The notes under the pieces are model-generated. The model worked only from the letters and a program-made list of their open reading frames with translations. It was not told where the DNA came from and did not search any database. Shown piece after piece: positions 26,067-34,842 of a DNA stretch of 64,000 bases. The stretch lies in NCBI GenBank assembly GCA_963706535.1, contig CAVPMU010000004.1, positions 62,001 to 126,000 on the forward strand, given 5' to 3'. The position numbers were made by a program, and so were the translations under genes. Source of the DNA: RPQJ01 sp963706535 (GTDB lineage Bacteria > Pseudomonadota > Gammaproteobacteria > Steroidobacterales > Steroidobacteraceae). Every line of letters starts with the position of its first letter. Positions within the stretch are counted from its first letter, which is position 1.

Positions 26067-27097
26067 GCCTGGTCCAGTGCTTGCTCGAAGGTCTCGCGCA
26101 GCACCTCGGTCTCCTTGAGGAAGGCGTCGTGGCCGTAAATGGAACTGATCTCGACCAGCCGGCAGGTGCCACCGTGCCGGTCGCGCAGGTAGCGCATGTC
26201 GGCGAGCGGCACCAGCTGGTCCTCGTCCACGCCGACCAGGGTGGTGGGCACGTGGATGGCCTCCGGCTCGACCCGGTGCAGGTCGATGGACTCGGACAGG
26301 CAGACGAAGGCCTCGGGCTTGTACTGCGCGGCGTAGGCCTCGCCGCGCGCGAACAGGTAGGACTCGACCGGGAAGCGGAACTCGCCGTCGATCCGCGCGG
26401 CCTCGCCCGGGAAGCGCTCCTCGAACTCGCGCGCCGACCGATAGGTCGCCATCGCGAGCGCACGGGCGAGCACGAGGCCACGCGGGCCCTCGCCGTGGCC
26501 GAGCGCATAGCGGACGATCGCGCGCTGCACGCTGCGCCAGGCGGTGGACATCGGGTGGGTGCGATGCGCGGCGCTGATCACGACGGCGTGGCGCAGGCGC
26601 CCGGGATGCCGCTCTGCGAGCGCGAGCGTCACCATGCCGCCGTAGGACGCGCCGACGCTGGCCTGCAACCGTGCGAGTCCCAGGTGATCCAGCAGGTCGA
26701 CCAGCAGCCGGGCCTGGTCGTACGCGCTCACGGACGGGAAGATTTCCCCGGTTGCAGGCCCGGTCGTCTCGTGGCTGCCGCCCAGGAAATCGATGCCGAG
26801 CACCCGGTAACGGTCGGTGTCGAGCGCGCGTCCGGGTCCGACGACGGGCTCCCACCAGCCCGGAGCCTCCCCCGGCAGCGCGAACACATGCCGGCCGGCC
26901 GAGATCCCGCCGAGCACGGCGACGACCGGGGCGCCCGCGGCCCCGGCCAGGCGATAAGCGACGTTCACCGCGGGGAGCTGGCCACCGAAATGCAGCGCGA
27001 ACGGGCCAGCGAGGGCCTGCATGCCCTGCCGGCACTCGTATCCCGCGGGCGGTCTCCCGGCGGGCGCGTCAGGTTCGATTCGGGCCGCAGGCGGCAT
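26063..27097 (-). CDS. metX: Homoserine O-acyltransferase MetX (probably O-succinyl type)
   Basis: An alpha/beta-hydrolase-fold acyltransferase that activates homoserine for methionine synthesis. The nucleophile serine sits in GASYGGMVTLALAE (SYGG), the acid in VGVDEDQLVPL and the histidine in YGHDAFLKE near the C-terminus. From the ATG at 27097 it has 344 residues. A start at 27022 (319 residues) is also possible, and neither has a strong Shine-Dalgarno. The sequence departs from classical acetyl-type MetX (GGISAGRHVF region), and related proteins are reported as succinyltransferases, so acyl specificity is inferred. It is preceded by a SAM-I riboswitch. Confidence 0.88.
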   Translation of the reverse strand: MPPAARIEPDAPAGRPPAGYECRQGMQALAGPFALHFGGQLPAVNVAYRLAGAAGAPVVAVLGGISAGRHVFALPGEAPGWWEPVVGPGRALDTDRYRVLGIDFLGGSHETTGPATGEIFPSVSAYDQARLLVDLLDHLGLARLQASVGASYGGMVTLALAERHPGRLRHAVVISAAHRTHPMSTAWRSVQRAIVRYALGHGEGPRGLVLARALAMATYRSAREFEERFPGEAARIDGEFRFPVESYLFARGEAYAAQYKPEAFVCLSESIDLHRVEPEAIHVPTTLVGVDEDQLVPLADMRYLRDRHGGTCRLVEISSIYGHDAFLKETEVLRETFEQALDQA

Positions 27098-27220
27098 CGG
27101 GCGCAGCACTCCACATGCGGCACCCTGGCCGCAACAGGCTTCGAAACTCCCGGGAGCTACGCTCGTGGTTGCCGCGACCAACACCCCCGGACCGTCAGGA
27201 CCGGGGCAGCCTCGCGACAA

Positions 27221-27331
27221 CTCATCTTCCGGCGGACGTGGGTCCCCGTGGAGTTGGCACCATTTCGGGCTGGTTGGGCCCGGCGGTTGCCCCGGCTTCA
27301 AAGGGCCATTCCCTCAGCCGGTCTCGATGAG
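27221..27331 (-). promoter_or_regulatory. SAM-I (S-box) riboswitch upstream of metX-metB
   Basis: The minus strand carries the SAM-I core: CTCATCGAGA at the 5' side, then GAGGGAATGGCCC, GAAGCCGGGGCAACC and GGTGCCAACTCC in the consensus order, closed by a perfect 6-bp P1 (CTCATC 27326-27331 with GATGAG 27221-27226). SAM binding should turn off expression of the methionine genes. Beyond P1 a second long hairpin can form (GTTGTCGCG with CGCGGCAAC, around a CCCCGG/CCGGGG stem), the likely expression platform. It lacks a clear U tract, so control may be of transcription or translation. Confidence 0.93.
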
Positions 27332-27338
27332 CGGGCGC

Positions 27339-27368
27339 AGTTTAGGGGCCGCCCCGCCGCAGCGTCAA
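27339..27368 (-). promoter_or_regulatory. Promoter of the SAM riboswitch transcript
   Basis: On the minus strand TTGACG (27363-27368) is followed after 18 bases by TAAACT (27339-27344). The riboswitch begins seven bases after the -10 box, so the whole aptamer is transcribed. Confidence 0.65.
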
Positions 27369-27400
27369 GGCGTGGTCGGCCCGCCTTGCGCGAGGCGTCA

Positions 27401-27427
27401 TATTGTAATAACGTGCTATCACATTAA
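27401..27427 (+). promoter_or_regulatory. Candidate operator of the his operon
   Basis: An AT-rich imperfect inverted repeat, unlike its GC-rich surroundings, lies 16-42 bases before the yerC start. It contains TAAT...GTG-CTAT-CAC...ATTA (27406-27426) and overlaps the likely promoter. TrpR-family HisR/YerC proteins are described as regulators of his genes, so autoregulation at this site is a reasonable guess. Confidence 0.45.
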
Positions 27428-27442
27428 GACGCTGGGACGGAC

Positions 27443-27751
27443 GTGAAGAACCACCGTGGCATCTCGCCTCGCCAGGAAGCCGCTGCCGAACGCGCGCTCT
27501 ACCAGGCCGTGCTGACCCTGCGCTCCAGCGAGGAGTGCCGGGACTTCTTCCGCGACCTGTGCACCCCCGCCGAGCTGCAGGCGCTCGCCGACCGCTGGGC
27601 GGTCGTGGGCCTGCTGCAGCAGGGCATGCCCTACCGGGAGATCCACCGAGCCACCGGCGTCAGCGTCACCACCATCGGGCGTGTCGCCCGCTACCTCGCT
27701 GCCGGCAACGGCGGCTATGCACTCGCCGCAAGGCGCATCGCGGAGAGATGA
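27443..27751 (+). CDS. YerC/YecD family TrpR-related regulator
   Basis: A 102-residue DNA-binding protein of the TrpR/YerC family. The core is LCTPAELQALADRWAVVGLLQQG, then a helix-turn-helix with YREIHRATGVSVTTIGRVARYL (each half shorter here), which matches TrpR-like proteins that lack tryptophan binding. It starts with GTG after GGGACGG and is the first gene of the histidine operon, two bases before hisG. Position and family suggest it senses histidine or an intermediate and represses the operon. The ligand is not evident. Confidence 0.88.
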   Translation: MKNHRGISPRQEAAAERALYQAVLTLRSSEECRDFFRDLCTPAELQALADRWAVVGLLQQGMPYREIHRATGVSVTTIGRVARYLAAGNGGYALAARRIAER

Positions 27752-27752
27752 C

Positions 27753-28652
27753 ATGGACCGCCAGCAACGCCTCAGGATCGCCGTCCAGAAATCCGGCCGG
27801 CTGACCGACAACTCCCTCGACCTGCTCGCGCGCTGCGGCCTCAAGTACAGCCGCGGCAAGGACCAGCTGATGTGCTACGGCGAGAACATGCCGCTCGACG
27901 TGCTGTTCGTGCGCGACGACGACATCCCCGACCTCGTGCAGGAGGACGTCTGCGACCTCGGCATCGTGGGCTTGAACGTCATCGAGGAGAAGCGCCTCGC
28001 GATGGCTTCCCGGGGCACGCAGGCGCGCTTCGAGATGATCCAGCGGCTCGAGTACGGCCGCTGCCGGCTGTCGCTCGCGGTGCCCGACGAGTTCGCCTAC
28101 GGCGGCCTCGAATCGCTCGCCGGCCGCCGCATCGCCACCACCTACCCCAACACGCTGGCCCGCTACCTGCGCGAGAACTGCATCGAGGCCGAGATCGTCA
28201 CCCTTTCGGGCGCGGTCGAGATCGCGCCGCGGCTCGGCCGTGCCGACCTCATCTGCGACCTGGTCTCCACCGGCTCGACGCTCAGTGCAAACCACCTGCG
28301 CGAGGTCACCACGGTGCTCGAGAGCCAGGCCGCGTTGATCCGCACCCCGGTGCCGCTGCCCGACGAGAAGGCCGACTGGGTGCGACGGCTGCTGTTGCGC
28401 ATCGACGGCGTGCAGCAGGTCCGCGAGAGCAAGTACATCATGCTGCACGCGCCGCGCTCGGCCCTGCCGCAGATCAAGCAGCTGCTGCCGGGCAGCGAAT
28501 CGCCGACGGTCATCCCGCTCGACGGTGCCGGCGACAAGGTCGCGGTGCACGCCGTGTGCCGGGAGAACGTGTTCTGGGAAACGCTCGAGAGCCTCAAGGC
28601 GGCCGGGGCCAGCGCAGTGCTGGTGCTGCCGGTCGAGAAGATGCTGGCATGA
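27753..28652 (+). CDS. hisG: ATP phosphoribosyltransferase, long form
   Basis: HisG joins ATP and PRPP in the first, feedback-inhibited step of histidine synthesis. The 299-residue protein includes the C-terminal regulatory ACT-like domain (from about residue 225), so it needs no HisZ. LRIAVQKSGRL at residue 8 and the PRPP loop DLICDLVSTGSTLSANHL near residue 166 identify it. The ATG at 27753 is the natural start, right after the yerC stop. Confidence 0.97.
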   Translation: MDRQQRLRIAVQKSGRLTDNSLDLLARCGLKYSRGKDQLMCYGENMPLDVLFVRDDDIPDLVQEDVCDLGIVGLNVIEEKRLAMASRGTQARFEMIQRLEYGRCRLSLAVPDEFAYGGLESLAGRRIATTYPNTLARYLRENCIEAEIVTLSGAVEIAPRLGRADLICDLVSTGSTLSANHLREVTTVLESQAALIRTPVPLPDEKADWVRRLLLRIDGVQQVRESKYIMLHAPRSALPQIKQLLPGSESPTVIPLDGAGDKVAVHAVCRENVFWETLESLKAAGASAVLVLPVEKMLA

Positions 28653-29974
28653 ACGCTCCACTGGCCATCCTCGACTGGTCCGTCCTCGACGCGGACGCGC
28701 GCCGGGAGACCCTCACGCGACCGGCGCAGCGCGACAACGAGGCCCTGCTCGCCAGGGCCGGCCGCATCGTGCGCAACGTCCGCGAACGTGGCGATGCGGC
28801 GCTGCGCGAGTACACCGCGACGCTCGACGGTGTCCAACTAGAGTCGTTCGAGGTCGGCGCCGACGAGTTCGCCGCCGCCGAGGCCGCGCTCACCGCCGGG
28901 CAGCACGCTGCGCTGCGCCGCGCCATCGGCAACGTCACCCGCTTCCATGACCTGCAGACGCTCGAACCGCTGCGCGTCGAGACCTCGCCCGGCGTGACTT
29001 GCGAACGCATGGTGGTGCCGCTGAATGCCGTCGGCCTCTATGTACCCGCGGGCACCGCGCCGCTGCCCTCCACGGCCATCATGCTCGCGGTGCCCGCGCG
29101 CATCGCCGGTTGCCCGGTGAGGGTGATGTGCACTCCGCCGCGGCCCGATGGCCTGGCCGATCCGGCGGTGCTGGCGGCCGCGCGCCTCTGCGGCGTCGAG
29201 CGGGTCTTCAAGCTCGGCGGCGCACAGGCGGTGGCCGCGCTCGCCTATGGCACGCAGAGCGTGCCGAAGGTGGACAAGGTCTTCGGACCCGGCAATGCCT
29301 GGGTCACCGCGGCCAAGCAGATCGTCGCCGCCGACGCGGACGGTGCTGCGCTGGACATGCCGGCCGGACCCTCGGAAGTGCTCGTCATCGCCGATGCGAC
29401 TGCGCGACCGGAGTTCGTCGCGGCCGACCTGCTCGCCCAGGCCGAGCACAGCGAGGACGCTCAGGTGGTGCTGGTCACGACCTCGGCGGACCTCGCACGC
29501 GAGTGCATCGCCGCGGTCGGGCGGCAGATGGAAGTGCTGCCGCGACGCCGCATCACCGAGCGCTCGATCGCGGCGAGCCGCGTAATCCTGGTCGCCGACC
29601 TCGAGACGGCCTTCGACGTCAGCAACGCCTACGCGCCCGAGCACCTGATCCTGCAGGTCGAATCGCCACGCCGCTGGCTCGGCCGCGTCCGCAATGCCGG
29701 CTCCGTGTTCCTCGGCGCGTGGACGCCCGAGACCATGGGCGACTACTGCAGCGGCACCAACCATGTGCTGCCCACCTACGGCCACGCCCGCGCCTACAGC
29801 GGTCTCGGCGTGCTCGACTTCGTCAAGCGCATCACCGTGCAGGAAGTCTCGCCGGAGGGGCTTGCCGACCTTGGCCTGACCGCCCGCACGCTGGCACGAC
29901 TCGAGTCGCTGGACGCGCACGCCAACGCCGTCACCGTCCGCCTCGATGCGATAGCGCGCGGAGAGACGACATGA
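28649..29974 (+). CDS. hisD: Histidinol dehydrogenase
   Basis: A zinc enzyme catalysing the last two oxidations, from histidinol to histidine. The 441-residue sequence contains GLYVPAGTAPLPST near residue 130, GPGNAWVTAAK near 213, the zinc-site region LLAQAEHSEDAQV near 269 and the active-site glutamate-histidine pair in YAPEHLIL near 330. It overlaps hisG and hisC by ATGA junctions. Confidence 0.97.
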   Translation: MNAPLAILDWSVLDADARRETLTRPAQRDNEALLARAGRIVRNVRERGDAALREYTATLDGVQLESFEVGADEFAAAEAALTAGQHAALRRAIGNVTRFHDLQTLEPLRVETSPGVTCERMVVPLNAVGLYVPAGTAPLPSTAIMLAVPARIAGCPVRVMCTPPRPDGLADPAVLAAARLCGVERVFKLGGAQAVAALAYGTQSVPKVDKVFGPGNAWVTAAKQIVAADADGAALDMPAGPSEVLVIADATARPEFVAADLLAQAEHSEDAQVVLVTTSADLARECIAAVGRQMEVLPRRRITERSIAASRVILVADLETAFDVSNAYAPEHLILQVESPRRWLGRVRNAGSVFLGAWTPETMGDYCSGTNHVLPTYGHARAYSGLGVLDFVKRITVQEVSPEGLADLGLTARTLARLESLDAHANAVTVRLDAIARGETT

Positions 29975-31026
29975 GTTCCGTCCTGGCGCTCGCCCGGCCC
30001 GACATCCTCGAGTTGCAACCCTACCAGCACGCGACCTGGGACCCCTCGCTCGAGCGGATGCACGCGAACGAGATGCCGTGGCGCGCGCAGGGCGACAACA
30101 CGGCCGCCGGCCTCAACCGCTATCCGGAGCCTCAGCCGAAGGCTCTCGTCGAGCGGATGGCGCAACTCTACGGCGTGCCCGCGAGCCAGGTGCTGGTCGG
30201 TCGCGGCAGCGACGAGGCGATCGACCTGCTGGTGCGAGCGTTCTGCCGTGCCGGCACGGACAGTGTCGTCACCTGCCCGCCAACCTTCGGCTTCTACAAG
30301 GTGGCGGCACGCATCCAGGGTGCGAAGGTGGTCGAGGTACCGCTCACGCGCGCGGGATTCGCGCTCGACACGGGCTCCGTGATCGAGGCCGGCCGGGCGG
30401 CGAAGGTCGTCTTCCTGTGCTCGCCCAACAACCCCACCGGCAACCTGCTCGATGAGTCGGCGATGCTCGACATCTGCCGGGCGCTCGCATCCACCTCGCT
30501 CGTGTGCGTGGACGAGGCCTACATCGAGTTCGCCGGGCGTACCAGCCTCGCGTCGCGGCTGGCGGAGTTCCCGAACCTGGTGGTCCTGCGCACGCTCTCC
30601 AAGGCCTACGCGCTCGCCGGCGCCCGTCTCGGCACGCTCCTCGCCAGCCAGGAGATCGTCGGGTTGCTGAAGCGCATCATCCCGCCCTACGCGATTCCCG
30701 CCTCGACCGTCGAGGACGTGCTGCGGCTCACCGAGGCCCCGCAACGGGCCATGGCCGCGGCCCGCATCCGCACCCTGCTCGACGAGCGCGAGCGTGTGCA
30801 GAGGCGGCTCGAGGCTGCGGCGGGCATCTTGCGCGTGTTCCCCTCCGATGCGAATTTCCTGCTGGTGGAGTGCCGGGATGCCGAGCGTATGCTGCAGGCC
30901 GGCAAGGCTGCGGGCCTGCTGGTCCGTGACTTCAGCGCCGCGCCCGGGCTCACCGGCTGCCTGCGCATCTCGATCGGCACGCCCGAGCAGAACGACCGCC
31001 TGATGGGCGCGGTGGAGCGAGCATGA
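29971..31026 (+). CDS. hisC: Histidinol-phosphate aminotransferase
   Basis: A PLP enzyme that transaminates imidazole-acetol phosphate. The cofactor lysine lies in TLSKAYALAGARLG near residue 210; SPNNPTGNLL near residue 152 and the N-terminal NRYPEPQPKALVE near residue 49 are family landmarks. The length of 351 residues is normal. Start and stop overlap hisD and hisB. Confidence 0.96.
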   Translation: MSSVLALARPDILELQPYQHATWDPSLERMHANEMPWRAQGDNTAAGLNRYPEPQPKALVERMAQLYGVPASQVLVGRGSDEAIDLLVRAFCRAGTDSVVTCPPTFGFYKVAARIQGAKVVEVPLTRAGFALDTGSVIEAGRAAKVVFLCSPNNPTGNLLDESAMLDICRALASTSLVCVDEAYIEFAGRTSLASRLAEFPNLVVLRTLSKAYALAGARLGTLLASQEIVGLLKRIIPPYAIPASTVEDVLRLTEAPQRAMAAARIRTLLDERERVQRRLEAAAGILRVFPSDANFLLVECRDAERMLQAGKAAGLLVRDFSAAPGLTGCLRISIGTPEQNDRLMGAVERA

Positions 31027-32108
31027 GCACGCAGAAGATCCTGTTCATCGACCGCGACGGCACGCTGATCGAGGAGCCGGCGGACGAGCAGCTCGACAGC
31101 CTCGCCAAGCTCAGGCTGCTGCCCGGCGTGATCCCGGCGCTGCTCGACCTCAAGCGGGCCGGGTACCGCTTCGTGCTCGTGAGCAACCAGGACGGGCTCG
31201 GTACCGACTCGTTTCCCGAGCCGGCGTTCCACGAGCCGCAGGATTTCCTGCGCGCGCTGCTGGCCTCGCAGGGCATCGAGTTCGACGCCGAGTTCTTCTG
31301 CCCGCACTTCCCGCAGGACGACTGCGAGTGCCGCAAGCCGCGCACGGGCCTGCTGACCGGGTACCTCGCGGAACGCGAGCTCGATCGCGAGTCGAGCTTC
31401 GTGGTCGGCGACCGGCAGACCGACCTGGACCTCGCCGCGAACCTCGGCATCGAGGGGCTGCGCGTGCGCGTCGACGGCGGCGAGGGCGAGACCTGGCCCG
31501 CCATCGCCGCACGCCTCGTCGCCCTCGCGCGTCCGCAGCGAACCGCGAGCGTCACGCGCCGCACGCGCGAGACCGACATCGTGGTCGAGGTGAACCTCGA
31601 CCGCGAGCAACCCGTGTCGATCTCGACGGGCATCGGCTTCTTCGACCACATGCTCGAGCAGGTCGCGCGCCACGGCGGTTTCTCGCTCAATCTGCACTGC
31701 AAGGGCGACCTCGAGGTGGACGAGCACCACACCATCGAGGACTGTGCGCTCGCGCTCGGCCAGGCGCTGCGCGAGGCACTCGGCGACAAGCGCGGCATCG
31801 GCCGCTACGGGTTCGTGCTGCCGATGGACGAGGCGCTCGCCCAGGTGGCGATCGACCTGTCCGGCCGTTCCTACGCAGTGTTCACCGGGCGGTTCGGCCG
31901 CGATGCGGTGGGCGGCCTGCCGACCGAGCTGGTGCCGCATTTCTTCCGCTCACTGGCCGACGCGCTCGGCGCTGCCATCCACATCGAGGTCAAGGGCGAG
32001 AATACCCACCACATGATCGAGGCCTGCTTCAAGGGCGTGGGTCGCGCGCTGCGCCGCGCCATCCGCGTGCAGGGCACGGAACTTCCGAGCAGCAAGGGCG
32101 TGCTGTGA
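31023..32108 (+). CDS. hisB: Bifunctional histidinol-phosphatase / imidazoleglycerol-phosphate dehydratase
   Basis: A two-domain protein as in E. coli. Residues 1-165 form the HAD phosphatase, with the nucleophile in FIDRDGTLIEEP and zinc ligands in CPHFPQDDCECRKP. Residues 172-361 form the dehydratase, with the metal-binding GFFDHMLEQVARHGG and DEHHTIEDCALALG. The fused form is typical of Gammaproteobacteria and a few relatives. It is the fourth structural his gene in the operon. Confidence 0.97.
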   Translation: MSTQKILFIDRDGTLIEEPADEQLDSLAKLRLLPGVIPALLDLKRAGYRFVLVSNQDGLGTDSFPEPAFHEPQDFLRALLASQGIEFDAEFFCPHFPQDDCECRKPRTGLLTGYLAERELDRESSFVVGDRQTDLDLAANLGIEGLRVRVDGGEGETWPAIAARLVALARPQRTASVTRRTRETDIVVEVNLDREQPVSISTGIGFFDHMLEQVARHGGFSLNLHCKGDLEVDEHHTIEDCALALGQALREALGDKRGIGRYGFVLPMDEALAQVAIDLSGRSYAVFTGRFGRDAVGGLPTELVPHFFRSLADALGAAIHIEVKGENTHHMIEACFKGVGRALRRAIRVQGTELPSSKGVL

Positions 32109-32118
32109 GGCCGGCGAC

Positions 32119-32727
32119 ATGAGCGACGTCGCGATCATCGACAACGGCGGGGCGAACATCGCCTCGCTGCGTTTTGCGCTGGAGCGCCTGGGCGCGAGCT
32201 CGCACCTGACGGCCGACCCGCTCGAGCTGCGTGCGGCGAAGCGCGTGATCCTGCCCGGCGTGGGCGCCGCGGCCGACGCCATGTCGAGGCTGCAGGCACT
32301 CGACCTCGTGGACTTCATCCCGCAGCTCACGCAGCCCGTGCTCGGCATTTGCCTCGGCATGCAGTTGCTGTTCGCGCACAGCGAGGAAGGCGACGACGGC
32401 GAGGACACGGAATGCCTCGGCATCATCGCCGAGCGTGTGTCGCGCCTGCCCGCGCGACCCGACTACCCCGTCCCGCACATGGGTTGGAACCAGCTGCGGA
32501 TCCGCGTGCCCTCCCCGCTCCTGGCAGGAGTCCAGGACGGCGACTACTGCTATTTCGTGCACAGCTTCGCCGCACCCACGGGTCCCTGGACGCTCGCCAC
32601 CACCGACTATGGCGGCGAGTTCTCCGCCGCGGTCCGCCACGAGAACTTCCTCGGCGTGCAGTTCCACCCCGAGCGCTCGGCCGCACCCGGCAGCCGCGTG
32701 CTCGCCGCCTTCCTGGAACTGGCCTGA
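32119..32727 (+). CDS. hisH: Imidazole glycerol phosphate synthase, glutaminase subunit
   Basis: A class I glutamine amidotransferase that feeds ammonia to HisF. The catalytic cysteine is in GICLGMQLLF near residue 80 and the His-Glu pair in GVQFHPERS near residue 184. HMGWNQL near residue 120 is a HisH signature. It has 202 residues and overlaps hisA by one base. Confidence 0.97.
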   Translation: MSDVAIIDNGGANIASLRFALERLGASSHLTADPLELRAAKRVILPGVGAAADAMSRLQALDLVDFIPQLTQPVLGICLGMQLLFAHSEEGDDGEDTECLGIIAERVSRLPARPDYPVPHMGWNQLRIRVPSPLLAGVQDGDYCYFVHSFAAPTGPWTLATTDYGGEFSAAVRHENFLGVQFHPERSAAPGSRVLAAFLELA

Positions 32728-33467
32728 TGCTGCTCATCCCCGCCATCGACCTGCGCGGCGGCCGCTGCGTTCGCTTGCTGCAGGGACGATTCGACGCAGA
32801 GACCGTCTACTCCGGCGACCCGATGGAGATCCTCGGGCGCTACCAGGCGCTCGGCGCGCGCCGCATCCACGTCGTCGACCTCGACGGCGCACGCGAGGGC
32901 TCACAAGGCAATCGCACAGCCATTGCACGGCTGGCCGTGGCGCCGGGCGTGAGCATCCAGGTGGGCGGTGGCGTGCGCAGCCGCGCCGTCGCGGAAGAAC
33001 TGCTCGCGCTCGGGGTCGAGCGCGTCGTGGTCGGCAGCGTGGCCGTAACGCAACCGCTCGAGGTCGCGTCCTGGCTGAATGAACTCGGCCCGGACAAGGT
33101 CGTACTGGCGTTCGACGTGCGCATCGATGACGGCGGCACGCCGCGCCTCGCCACCCACGGCTGGGAGACGCAAACCCAGGCGAGCCTGTGGGACGCCGTC
33201 GAGAGCTATTTGCGGCACGGGTTGCGCCACGTGCTGTGCACGGACGTTGCGCGCGACGGGGCGCTCTCCGGGCCGAACGCAGCGCTGTACGCCGAGGCAG
33301 TGCGCCGCTACCCGACCATTGAATGGCAGGCCTCCGGAGGCGTGAGCGCCGCTGCGGACCTGCACGAACTCGCGGCGACGAACGTCGCTGCCGTGGTGAG
33401 CGGGCGCGCGCTGCTCGAAGGCCGAATGCAGGCAGAGGAGCTGAAGCCATTCTTGCCAGGCGAATAA
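32727..33467 (+). CDS. hisA: ProFAR isomerase
   Basis: HisA carries out the Amadori rearrangement of ProFAR to PRFAR on a TIM barrel. The aspartate catalytic residues are in IPAIDLRGGRCVRL (residue 8) and CTDVARDGALSGPN near residue 173. The 246-residue length fits. Its last codons contain the ribosome binding site of hisF. Confidence 0.97.
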   Translation: MLLIPAIDLRGGRCVRLLQGRFDAETVYSGDPMEILGRYQALGARRIHVVDLDGAREGSQGNRTAIARLAVAPGVSIQVGGGVRSRAVAEELLALGVERVVVGSVAVTQPLEVASWLNELGPDKVVLAFDVRIDDGGTPRLATHGWETQTQASLWDAVESYLRHGLRHVLCTDVARDGALSGPNAALYAEAVRRYPTIEWQASGGVSAAADLHELAATNVAAVVSGRALLEGRMQAEELKPFLPGE

Positions 33468-34216
33468 TTCCCTGCCTCGACGTCCGCGACGGACAGGTCG
33501 TGAAAGGCGTGCGCTTCCGCGACCACCGGGTCGTGGGCGACATCCTCGAACTCGCGATCCGCTACCGCGAGGAAGGCGCCGACGAGCTCGTCTTCTACGA
33601 CATCACCGCGAGCCCCGAGGGTCGCTCGGTGGACCGCGGCTGGATCTCGCGTGTGGCGCAAGTACTCGACATCCCGTTCTGCGTCGCCGGCGGCATACGC
33701 AGCGTCGCGGATGCCGAGGCCGTCCTCAATGCCGGGGCCGAGAAGATCTCGGTGAACTCCCCTGCCCTGGCGAACCCGTCCCTGGTGGACGAGTTGGCCA
33801 AGCGCTTCGGCTCGCAGTGCGTGGTGGTCGGCGTGGACAGCCAGACTGCGGGGCAGGACTTCGTCGTTTACCAGTACACCGGCGACCCGAACCGCTCGCA
33901 TGCCACGGCACGCCTTACGCTAGACTGGACGCGAGAAGTACAGGACCGGGGCGCGGGGGAAATCGTCTTGAACTGCATGGCGAGCGACGGCGTGCGCTCG
34001 GGCTACGACATTGCCCAGCTCCGCCAGGTGCGCAAGTCCTGCCGTGTGCCGCTCATCGCCTCCGGCGGCGCGGGGACGCGCGAGCACTTCGCGGAGGTCT
34101 TCGAGCAGGCCCACGTCGACGGTGCGCTGGCCGCGAGCGTGTTCCACAGCGGCGCGATCCCGATTCCGGACCTGAAGCGATACCTGCGTGACCGACACAT
34201 CGAGGTGAGGTCGTGA
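33449..34216 (+). CDS. hisF: Imidazole glycerol phosphate synthase, cyclase subunit, with apparent ATT start
   Basis: HisF closes the imidazole ring using ammonia from HisH. The TIM barrel starts RRIIPCLDVRDGQVVKGV, with catalytic aspartates in LDVRDG and, near residue 130, VVGVDSQTA. Most HisF proteins start M-L-A-(K/R)-R-I-I-P. Here the codon in the methionine position is ATT (33449-33451), with GAGGAG eight bases before it and no ATG, GTG or TTG nearby. The ATG available further upstream in frame would add 42 unrelated residues inside hisA. ATT start or a base-call error are the two readings. The length from ATT is 255 residues. Confidence 0.94.
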   Translation: MLARRIIPCLDVRDGQVVKGVRFRDHRVVGDILELAIRYREEGADELVFYDITASPEGRSVDRGWISRVAQVLDIPFCVAGGIRSVADAEAVLNAGAEKISVNSPALANPSLVDELAKRFGSQCVVVGVDSQTAGQDFVVYQYTGDPNRSHATARLTLDWTREVQDRGAGEIVLNCMASDGVRSGYDIAQLRQVRKSCRVPLIASGGAGTREHFAEVFEQAHVDGALAASVFHSGAIPIPDLKRYLRDRHIEVRS

Positions 34217-34842
34217 CCCCCGAGAAGATCCGTGCGCTCGACTGGAGCAAGGACAACGGACTGCTGCCGGCGATCGTGCAGCACGCTCGCACTGGCCGCG
34301 TGCTGATGCTGGGCTACATGAACCAGGAGACGCTGCGCGAGACGCTGGAGGGCGGCCGGGTCGTCTTTTTCAGCCGCTCGCGTGGCCAGCGCTGGCTCAA
34401 GGGCGAGACCTCCGGTCACTTCCTGAACGTGGTTCAGGTGAGCGCCGACTGCGACAACGACACGCTGCTGGTGCTGGCCGAACCGGTCGGGCCGACCTGC
34501 CACAAGGGCACGCCGTCCTGCTTCGCCGATGCCGATCCCACGGACGGCCAGCGCCTCGCCTTCCTGTCCATCCTCGAGAGCACGATCGCGCACCGCATCG
34601 CCGAGCAACCGGATGGCAGCTACACCGCGCGCCTCTTCGCGCAGGGACCGAACCGCATCGCGCAGAAGCTCGGCGAGGAAGGGGTCGAGACCGCGCTGGC
34701 CGCCGTCACGCGGGACGATGCGGGCGTGGTCGGCGAATGCGCGGACCTGATCTATCACCTGCTGGTGCTGCTCAAGTCGCGCAACCTGACGCTGGCCGAC
34801 GTCGTGCAGGAACTGGGGTCGCGGCACACTACGCGGCCTTAA
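34213..34842 (+). CDS. hisIE: Bifunctional phosphoribosyl-AMP cyclohydrolase / phosphoribosyl-ATP pyrophosphatase
   Basis: A fusion of HisI (residues 1-110) and HisE (residues 115-209) performing the second and third steps of the pathway. HisI shows GYMNQETLRETL, the metal-binding SADCDNDTLL and CHKGTPSCF. HisE has LFAQGPNRIAQKLGEEGVE with the metal-binding glutamates. The GTG start overlaps the hisF stop. It ends the operon; no clear terminator follows. Confidence 0.97.
   Translation: MTPEKIRALDWSKDNGLLPAIVQHARTGRVLMLGYMNQETLRETLEGGRVVFFSRSRGQRWLKGETSGHFLNVVQVSADCDNDTLLVLAEPVGPTCHKGTPSCFADADPTDGQRLAFLSILESTIAHRIAEQPDGSYTARLFAQGPNRIAQKLGEEGVETALAAVTRDDAGVVGECADLIYHLLVLLKSRNLTLADVVQELGSRHTTRP

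Noticed and set aside
33323..33448. ATG-initiated longer hisF beginning inside hisA
   Set aside because: The extra 42 residues are Arg/Ala-rich shadow sequence of hisA and match no HisF.
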